Assembly: GCA_003586115.2 (NCBI GenBank)
Contig: QVOM02000116.1
Location: 32,589,062-32,653,061, forward strand
Length of the DNA: 64,000 bases
Origin: Salvator merianae
Lineage: Eukaryota > Chordata > Lepidosauria > Squamata > Teiidae
Direction of reading: 5' to 3'
The notes beneath the pieces are model-generated. The model was given only the letters and a program-made list of their open reading frames with translations. It was not told where the DNA came from and did no database searches. A program made the translations under genes and the position numbers. Of this stretch, positions 25,901 to 64,000 are shown piece after piece. Positions within the stretch are counted from its first letter, which is position 1, and each line of letters starts with the position of its first letter.

Positions 25901-27559
25901 AATATTTTCACCTCTTTTCCATCACAGACTCACAAGCAACTTCTGTAAGGTCTCCCATCCAGGAACTCCTGAGTTCAAGACCTGGTTAGTTTAGCAAGAT
26001 GGTGTTTTAATGCACCTTCAGATTATGCACACTAAGGTCTTATACTGGGGGGGTCAGGATGGTGACTGGTACTGATCCTGCTTCTGTGGTGAAACTTTCT
26101 GCTTTCCTCCATGGTGGACAAAGGGAGAAAATCTTGGGATACCCAGCCTTGCTTCCTTCAAGTAGACATCTACAGCTTCATGGGTCAGCCCTGACATTGT
26201 GTTGCTGCAATGAGTGTGCAGACTGAGGCCAGAGAGTCCAAGAGGAGCCATTAAAATGTTGCCTTATCCTCAGGTTCTTTTTTGGAGTGCAATTTTCAAT
26301 CACTTTACTGGATTCTGATATCATTGGTATCCCAGCCACGTAATGTTCAAACATGCCTGAACTGAACATGGGGCTGGAAAAGTAGTTAGAAGGAATGCCA
26401 GGTGCTGCTTGTTCAAGATCCTTTAATTTTAATCTTTATGAACAATTCAAATTTTGGGCCAGGACAAAATACTTACGCTATTTTCAAGGCAAGATGTTGT
26501 TACAGGTCTACAACAGAAAAATCCTGTTACAGTTGACACAAATGCATTTTGACTGTATTTGCACAAATGAAAAAAATGAGATTGACAGAGGCTTGGAGGT
26601 GGTAGCATGTGGACATTCCAATCCATTATTAGACCTGCCCCCTGAAAAAGATGGTTTTCAGACTGAGTTCTGTGCCAAAAAGCTGGCAGTTGCTTGTGAT
26701 TTGAACCTGTATTAGTTTGAATTGGCATAACCTGTTGTTCCCTCAGGAATGGACCAAAAAAGCCTGGAATTCTGTGGTGAAGACAGAAACTATTTTGGAT
26801 ACTCAGAAACCATACTGGAACTCAAACTGCAGTTTTAAAAGACACTTGGATTGTGAAATCTTTCTACTTGCCCTAACTTTCCTGCAAGGGTAGACATATG
26901 TATAACTACTACTTTGGCTCACCCTAATACAATGAAACACCCTGGAAAGCTGATTTCTTCCAGTGTAGGAATAACAGAGTGTTAATGAAAGTCTGATATT
27001 TACTGCCGCGTCCTGGCTTTTGCTTTATATTTGCTGAATCTGAGTGCAAATTTGTATCAATAAATAATAGGGGTAGGGTTGTCATTAAAACCAAAAGGGT
27101 GACGTTGTTTTGGAGCTACTTGTATAACATGAAAGAAACAACAAGGAAATAATAAACAGGAGTAGAGAGGTATAAGAGCAGGTGCAAAGCAGGAAAAAGA
27201 GATGCAGTAATTATGATTGAGGATCATGTAAAAAATGAGGAAAGGTGATATAACTGAAAGGTTCTCTCTCTTCCCCACCCCCACCCCCACAAATATAAAA
27301 GCACACTTAATAATGTTTTTGTTCTTCCAGGAAATATAGAAAAAGTGAAATATACTGAGGATGTCTACATGGAGAACAACCCCCTGCAAATGATCTCTCC
27401 TGGGGCTGGAAGGCATTGTAAATGGGTGGTGCCTAGGCAAGGACCAAATCAGCTCAGCCTCCTAAACCAGCTATGCGTGAGAATATCTCATTTAAGAAAA
27501 GGAAATAAGCAGAGTGGTGACTTCCACCACCGTGATCCCAGTGATGGCCACTTCCTCCT

Positions 27560-27650
27560 CACCTTTATTATTTATGTATTGATTGATTATTTGCATTTTT
27601 ATCCTGCCCTATACCCAAAGGTCTCAGGGTGGGTAACAACATTAAAAACC
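27560..27650 (-). mobile_element. LINE/SINE 3' tail
   Basis: TTATTTGCATTTTTATCCTG and CCCTATACCCAAAGGTCTCA, then GGGTGGGTAACAAC. The AT-rich repeat end is on the left, so the element is on the minus strand. Confidence 0.55.
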
Positions 27651-28300
27651 AATATTAGTTTGAGAGGAACAGAGAAGAGAGAGCAGGAACACCACCATCA
27701 CTATCCCAATGGTGAACAGGACTTTAGGACAACACCATTTGTCCTACATAACACTTTCTCATACCTCCAACATTTGAAATTCAGAATCTGGGAGTCCAGA
27801 GAGAGATGAATGAACAAGCAAACAATTGGCATCAGTGTGAGTCCAGAAGCTGAAGTTTTTTGAAAGAGAGGCTCTAAGAGCACTCATTTTGACTCCACTA
27901 TATGCCAAGAAATTCTCTCCAAGGCATACAGTAAAAATGACATTCCTAGACTTTCCCTTTCATAAGCAAATGTCTCTGTGCCGAAATTCAGGCTGCTGGA
28001 AAATGGACTGCCCACCCCAAATCTGGGGGGCCACCCTTGTGATTCAGGCCTGCTGGCCAGTTTCATTTCTTTTTCCTTTTCTCTCCCTGAAGGCAGGGAT
28101 CAATCTTAACATTTTGTAGGCTCCTCCGAGAACCTGCCTAAGGCTTATGAGTGAAATGAAAACACAGTATGTAAGCAAATATGTAAATATTCAAAAGCTA
28201 TAAAGTGAAAGTTGCATCAAATATTTAAGGTTAGGTTACAGCTTGAGGAAGGCATAATTCTCAAAATCTGTAAAAGTGGATGTATTTGTTATTTAACCCA

Positions 28301-31300
28301 GGTGACAGGACACTCTAGCATTAAACCTTAGTCCCAACTCAAATTAAACATAATAAAAATGGTATCATAAATATTTACTAGTATTTTCAAGACATTTTCC
28401 AAAAAACACATGTATACAGTGTAAAGCTATTTGCATTAAAGTACTGAGATTGAGAAAAGGTAAAAACACAGCATGTGCCAAAGTGTCTGCTGAAATTTAT
28501 TACAGATCAGATCTCAAGGTGAACTTGTGTGTACAGTGAACTTGGTTGCAGAAACATAATATTGGTATCCGTTCAGTGACCTGCTGTAACCTTCTGAAAA
28601 ACCTTAGCTGCAAAAGCTGGTGTACGATACACTAAAACTTGATAAGATCAGATACATTCAAACTGCAAAAAGTACAATATACTAGATTCACTATACAAAT
28701 TTGCAGCTGTAGTTGGAAAACTGCTGTCTATAATAATCGTAAAGCTGCATTTTTCCTGCCTTTCAAAAAAAAAATCCTATCTACAATAATGATTAGTCAT
28801 TTTGATATTGTGCTGTATCTGCTTCAGGTTGGTGAAGAGAGTTCTGTTTGTAGGAGAAAAGGCCCTTAAAACAAAACGCTTAAAAAGATGGAATGGATTG
28901 TATTTACCAGAAGGCTACTGAAAACAAAATGAAACAAAAACACAGAAAAAGAAAAAGCCATGCCGCAGAGTTCAAATCCAATCTATTCCAAGTCCTACAG
29001 CCCACTTTTAGCTTGAAGGTCTCTTACCTGAAAATGAAGTGATGACCACTCTTCTACATGGCTTTAAAGGGGAATTAAGGGGATGGAGAAATCAGTAACT
29101 GCTCATTATAAAGCCCACAAAGGTTTGGATGGACGTAAGTCCATTTGGACAGATAGATTTCACAAGTTAGTTGACTGCTGATTGATCAGGATTCCAATTA
29201 ACTATGTTTTTTGGATGTCCTTCCCTTCTCTTCTCTCCTTTGAACAGCCTCATCATTTGCTGTTGGATTTTCACAATTTAATGGAGCAATACGCAAGTTT
29301 TGGATATGGGTGGACAGAAAATAAAGCATTAACACTTAAGGCACCTTTAAGTTCCAGAGAAAGGCACATTATGGTTAACTAGTGAAAGGTCCAGAAACTA
29401 AAAGAAAACAGATCAGTGGTAACAAAGATAGAGAGGTAAACAGTTTGTACACTAATGAACACAGTTTTTACAAGCACTGCTAATTGTAAAGGGGGGGAAA
29501 TACTGAGATCCAAGAGGGTGGAAATGTAGTTACACTGATAGTAGAAATTCATCAGATATAAATGGTAGTAACACATTGATCCTGCACTACAAATCCCTTG
29601 CGTTCTGTTAATCTGGAAACTGCAGAACTGTACAAACATTTAGGTGTGAATTTTAATAGTTTATTTGAAGTGCATTATTGAAGACTTTTAACACAGTAAA
29701 ACCACTTTAAAATGCTTTTCTTGCTAAAATATACCCAGGGATACCACAAGGTTGTTTGTGGAAAATCAGAGATCATGATTGCAAGAAATAATATTACTTT
29801 AATAGAGGATGTACAAAATGGTATAAAAACCTACAATATTTCTTTGTTTACTCTTTGACAACATCCTTAAGATTAAACAGAGTGAACATGAGTACCAAGT
29901 ATCTGTATTCAAAGAAAAGCTGCAGCAATTCTAAGTTAGATCAGCAAGAATTACAGGATGAGGAACACAATACATTTATGCACTAACAAATTAAAGTGTT
30001 GGAAGATGATAACTGTATTGACCATCAGCAAGTAGCTGTTCTTCCTTCCTAGTTGTTCTCTGTTCTAATATAGAAAGTGCTTTCAAACAGCTGCCGAGAT
30101 GTTTGATAAGAAACCGATGTTTTCAAAAGAAAGGAAAGTCATGTAACAAAAATTGCAAGAATACAAATGCACTTTTAAACCTAAGCCAATCACAGCTCAC
30201 TTCTTGCCTGGTGCTACATTTTAAAGCTTTATGTAACATGAAAAAAAATGGCTGAGCACCTTTGATTATTTCATTGTAGAATCCCCCTTTCTCAGTTGTT
30301 ATATTGCCCAAAAAGCACTTACAGTAAAAAGTAGATCTTTAAAAGCATTTTTCAGCTAAGTCCTATAAATGCAATTTAGAAGGATATGATTAAAAAAAAA
30401 AATCAAGTATACTTGAATGGGGGAAATTCACTAGGAGTCCTAATCCCTACATCATGTTTTGGATTCAGAGACCCTATTCCAAGGTCTGTGAGATGACTGT
30501 CCCTATAGCCAACAGTTCCAGAATGCCATTTCCCCATTTTCTCCCATATTCTAATATTTAAAATCCTCTGGAGTCAGATTTAGAGAGATACTGGCTGCCA
30601 ACTTACTCCCAGTAAATCCATGTTTTATCTTTCCCTCTCCATGTGTTTTATCGATCATCAATGGTTTTAAGACTAAGGCACTACAGCAGAATATAAAAAG
30701 GTATATGGTCAATAGCCAGTGCCTTGGTTGGACCAAGACAGATCCCTGACACCCCATCACTGAGTTTTACTTTTTCAAGTAGAAAATGTTCATTATTATG
30801 GGGAGGGGGTCTGCTGTCTCAGAAAAGTTTACTCCAAAGGTCCCCATAAAGGTAATAATTACATTGTTCTTTGGTTTCTATATTATAGTTTTGTGTTTTT
30901 TAAAAAATTGGCATGACTGACATAAAACAAAACTGCTGAATTTTCTTGTGTTACCTGCTGTCATTATTTACTCAGATGGTAACCAATATTCTGCATACCT
31001 TCCTAGTTTTTGATTATTTATACGTACAACTATATCAACTGTTCTTTTTAGAGCATGAGCAACCCTACCTTACCCCCCTGTTCCTAAAATAATCAAAAGT
31101 TTAAAGTGTAATGCTATGATCCAATAATGGGTGGAGTGGGGAGAAGATATCACACATCTACAAAAAGGTTTTTTAAATGGGAAATTACTTACAGGTGTAA
31201 TTCCATCATGTTATACTGAGACTAGCTCTGTTTCTTCTACTTACAGTGAACAATACAGTTTCAAGGACATGATGTTTTTATAAAACATTCACATTCTATG

Positions 31301-31789
31301 CAAAGAATGACACACTCTTATTTAACTTCAAATTTATAACATGTGTACAGATGAAAAATAAAATATTTTATGAATTCTCACTATATCAACAAAGAAAAAA
31401 TTCATCGGCCCTATCCTGGCATTTAAAGTACTATGTCGATGGTTTCTCACATGCACACATGGGGCCTTGAAGCATTTTCCTTTCCAACAGCATTTCTGCA
31501 CGCTCCCAAATATCTTGGCTGATGGTTATACTCCTTCTGGAACAACATTATATGAGCTGCAGCAGCAGCAGGAAGGGAAAAAAAAGTACCCCATGACCTT
31601 CAAGTGCATGTAGAAATTCCTTGTCCACCTGTTCAAGACTACACTTTAATTGCTTATGTTACAGTATGACTTAAGTTGAATAGTAACAGTTTTCAGAACA
31701 GTGACTTGCCAATATAATTCAATACTGCTCCTTTCTACTTCGTCTCCCCAGCTGGAATTTGGGACCAAAAGCATCCTAAGCAACCTGTA
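28301..31789. other. Repeat-poor AT-rich region downstream of HACD1
   Basis: Notably free of recognisable mobile elements, unlike either side. It may contain a long distal HACD1 3' UTR (minus-strand AATAAA at about 29662 and 28495) or conserved regulatory DNA. Not decided from sequence alone. Confidence 0.4.
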
Positions 31790-32024
31790 CAATCACAAAA
31801 ACATTTGATTTATTGATGTATACAAAATTTTGGCAACAATGTGATTGGCTAAAACCAAACTTCAGTGAACACTTTTGAAATTGGAAAACATTGGTGTTAA
31901 CAAAAATACTGCTGTATGAACTTTGACGGTTTTATGCTCTGGTTCTTCTTGTTCCATGACTTCAGACTTGGACATGTGAAACACATCATTGATTTAGTAA
32001 AGCACCATGATTACAAGGTCTGTT
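31790..32024 (-). other. HACD1: HACD1 proximal 3' UTR (candidate extent)
   Basis: Sequence after the TAA stop, running to just past the first AATAAA on the minus strand. It is AT-rich and without recognisable repeats. The true transcript may extend much further, because no repeat or competing gene appears until about 28.3 kb. Further AATAAA hexamers lie near 29662 and 28495 on the same strand. Confidence 0.5.
31809..31814 (-). terminator. HACD1: Candidate HACD1 polyadenylation signal AATAAA
   Basis: First canonical AATAAA on the minus strand after the stop, about 210 nt downstream of it. It is followed 30-50 nt later by a GT-rich stretch (GTTTTTGTGATTGT), as expected for a downstream element. 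Use of this site is inferred only. Confidence 0.45.
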
Positions 32025-61568
<29,544 letters not shown>

Positions 61569-62017
61569 GGTCTCCCGATCCCGTAGATCGACCGAGAGAC
61601 AGACGGACGGACACACGTGGTGGGAAGGAACGGAGGAGTGGTCCGGTGCTGACGGGGCGCGCGGCGGCCGCGAGACTGACCGTCCGTCTGACGACGCACG
61701 GTCGGAGAGCGCGAGTGGGCAGCGCTGTGGGCAGGCGTTTGCCCCACCCTTTTTAGCCTACCCGTTGGCAACACCAGTAACTGCTGCTCTCAGCAATTGT
61801 GTGTTCCTCGGCAGCGCTGCCTTCTGTCTATCCCTCCTACACACCGGCTCCCGAACATCCTTTTCCCAAATGAAGAAAGGCAAACTTGTCAAGAAATTGA
61901 GTCTTGGCCACCGTCTTCACCATGCATAGTATTTTAGATGCCTTTTGCTGATCAGGTCTTATTTTGGAACCTATCTACTGCTGGGCATTGTAGTTTGCTT
62001 GGGTGAGAGATCACTAA

Positions 62018-62242
62018 GGACCCATCTACACCTAAGTTTTAATCCGGCTTCAGCCCACTTTCAGAGGGAAAGAATATATTATCAAAGTGACAAACTGTTT
62101 TCTTTTGGCATTATCTAACTCAGAAAATCGACCTTTGGGTTAAATAATGTGGAAAGAAAATAACTAGTCACTTTGTTGATGATTTTTCTCACTCTGAAGG
62201 TGGGATGAAGCTAGATTAAAATTTAGGTGGTAGATGGCCACC
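62018..62242. mobile_element. Palindromic MITE, TTTTAATCCAGCTTCAGTCC family, copy 4
   Basis: Left end GGACCCATCTACACCTAAG and right end, inverted, GGTGGCCATCTACCACC. It contains the shared centre ATTATCTAACTCAGAAAATC. It lies about 450 bp upstream of the HACD1 start codon. Confidence 0.75.
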
Positions 62243-62469
62243 AAGAAGCCAGATTAAACAAGGAAGTCAAAAATTATCCCAGGAGAGAACGAAGACAATC
62301 CCCTCTTCTGACCTGCAGTTAAGAAAATCACATGAACTTCCCTGGAAGCCAGCCCATGCCAACTTTATTATCATCCTCAGTCGTGGTCCCACAGCTGGTT
62401 ACAAGATAAAACTGGAAAAGCTATGCAATCATACACAGGCAAGGCCCGTAACATTGGTTTAGTTGCCTG

Positions 62470-62635
62470 TAAAACCCATTTGCAGGGAGTCAAGAGCAAG
62501 TGAGGGTTTTGCCTTTTTATTCTGCTTGAGAATGCCCAGAAGCGATTGGTGGGCCACTGTGTGAAACAGGATGCTGTACTAGATGGGTGATGACCTGATC
62601 CAGCAAGGCTTCTCTTGTGTTCTTATGTTCTTAAT
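62470..62635 (+). mobile_element. CR1-like LINE 3' end
   Basis: Contains ATTGGTGGGCCACTGTGTG, GTACTAGATGGGTGATGACC and GATCCAGCAAGGCTTC, ending TGTTCTTATGTTCTT. Best preserved of three copies; about 900 bp upstream of the HACD1 start. Confidence 0.68.
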
Positions 62636-64000
62636 CTTCTGTTTCAGTAAAATTTCAAAAACAAAAGATTGAAAGATTGAAACTGACTTATACACCTCTT
62701 ACCCTCACATCCTGAGTAAAGCAATGGAGTGAACAGAGAGGTCATTGTCCATGTCTCCAGGTGAAGAGTCACAGATTGTTCAGAATTGGACAAGTTAACA
62801 TCTTAAATAATAAGGCAGATACTTCCAGACATAGTGCCATGCTTATTAACCATGACAAAATAGGTACATAGTACATCTGATGGACCATGCTACAGAAATA
62901 TCATCCCAAGCCCAAAAAGTGCACGGAGGGGTTCTTGTTCCTATTTATAAGTTTGCTCTCTGTATCTACAACACAGATGTATCTTCAGAAATTTTGCAGT
63001 ATGACAAAACATCACCATACTGTCCCTCAGAGCACCAAGTTATTACAACGCAGAAGTGTGTGCAAAGTTTGCACAATCTGCAGGTGGTGACACAGGGGCA
63101 CCATCCATAGTTTGGATAATAAATTCCCAAACTATGTCAACATGAAGGGATGGCTGAAGGGATAAAGTAACTGTCTGAGATAAAGCAACTGCCTGGAAAG
63201 CAAAGGGTTGCAGATTCAGTCCCTGCAATCTGCCTGGAAGAAGATAACAGCAAATTACTTCTCTGTCTCATCAAAAAAAATTGTACAGATGTGTCTTTGT
63301 TGTCACCAAGTATCAGCTTCAACTCAATGGCAGCAATAAGCAAAAAGTAAACAGTAGGGAGGCTGCAGTTCTCAGAGGTATCTTGGAAAAAGAAGTCATT
63401 GCCAAGTGGGTTTATGATTTAATTCATATTCTCTTATATACATGAACACTGATACTTATCATCTCAGTGAGGGAAAGACTATCTAGTTTCTAGCTGTAAT
63501 TACTGTTTTGCCTCCAGAACCAGCATTATGCATTTGAATGACTAGGTTGTGAACAGAGAGACATTTGCTGTGTTTGTGTTCTGTGTGTTGGCTTCCTAGA
63601 GGTATCTGGCTGTGGTCTGATCCTTTGTTTTCTAATGGGCAAAGTAGTTTCAATGAGGTGCAGCTTATTTACAATTACCTGTGTCCTGTGGATCAGGACC
63701 ACAGGGCAGTAGGAAAGGAGCAAAGTTTTAATTGGAAAACTTGCTTTGATCTCACTAACCATGTTTTGATTCCTGTTGACACATCCCTGCTCCCCTGCAA
63801 TCCCAACTCACAATGTATTGCTAACAGCAATGTTTATTTGCTGTGGTAATGTATGTCTGCGAAACCTGGGTATTGAAAAAGAGCAAAAGAAAGAAAATAG
63901 GTGTTCTCTAAGGATGTGCAAAACTATTCAAGATTATGTGTTGAACAGCCATTTGAAATGCTGTCATCATGTCAAAGTCTTTTGACATGATTTCCTTCAC
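62636..64000. other. Upstream intergenic DNA
   Basis: Contains one SINE (63155-63330). No exon of STAM, the gene lying upstream of HACD1 in mammals, is visible. Confidence 0.5.
63155..63330 (+). mobile_element. tRNA-headed SINE
   Basis: AAGCAACTGCCTGGAAAGC, then box B-like GGTTGCAGATTCAGTCCC, then TTACTTCTCTGTCTCATC and TTGTACAGATGTG. Same family as 2300-2450. Confidence 0.62.

Larger units (their letters stand above)
19143..28300. other. Intergenic DNA with scattered repeat remnants
   Basis: Contains the tails and DNA elements listed separately. A dinucleotide-rich CA/TG patch lies at 22005-22030. No conserved protein segment was found on either strand; frames up to 154 residues are unlike any family I recognise. 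Confidence 0.5.

Noticed and set aside
61614..61616. Upstream in-frame GTG as a longer HACD1 start
   Set aside because: Not an ATG; the ATG at 61566-61568 has an optimal context and matches known HACD1.
62243..64000. First exon of the upstream neighbour STAM
   Set aside because: No CpG island or matching coding segment; in mammals the gene lies tens of kilobases away.

Overview
The window is eukaryotic nuclear DNA from a vertebrate, most likely a squamate reptile. It holds one gene that can be reconstructed in full, HACD1 (formerly PTPLA), on the minus strand. HACD1 encodes the very-long-chain (3R)-3-hydroxyacyl-CoA dehydratase 1, an ER membrane enzyme that performs the third step of each very-long-chain fatty-acid elongation cycle. 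I joined seven coding exons by hand from splice sites, reading phase and similarity to known HACD1. They run from an ATG in a CpG island at 61566-61568 to a TAA at 32025-32027. All exon phases agree and give an uninterrupted 246-residue protein with the catalytic Tyr168 and Glu175. Two details stand out: exon 3 is a 19-nt microexon followed by an 80-nt intron, and Arg93 stands where mammalian HACD1 and HACD2 have Pro.

Layout: 1-28 kb is intergenic, with no recognisable protein-coding exon and many old mobile elements. 28-32 kb is AT-rich and contains the HACD1 3' UTR, whose distal end is uncertain. 32.0-61.6 kb is HACD1; intron 4 (12.2 kb) is the most heavily invaded by mobile elements. 60.7-61.75 kb is the CpG island promoter. 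61.8-64 kb is upstream intergenic DNA with three repeats.

The squamate inference rests on the repeats: tRNA-headed SINEs with a conserved core, CR1-type LINE 3' ends with a TTCTTATGTTCTT tail, L1 3' ends, and many short palindromic DNA elements. Several of these elements start with GG and are flanked by a duplicated TAA or TTA, as expected for PIF/Harbinger-type insertion. The most unusual item is a pair of roughly 1.15-1.2 kb terminal-inverted-repeat elements in opposite orientation (17363-18559 and 48604-49750). Both preserve a promoter-like cluster of inverted CCAAT box, CRE (TGACGTCA) and GC box. In the second copy about 320 bp of the interior is replaced by an uninterrupted run of 305 A. 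Nothing here resembles a prokaryotic defence system, gene cluster or other new multi-gene system.
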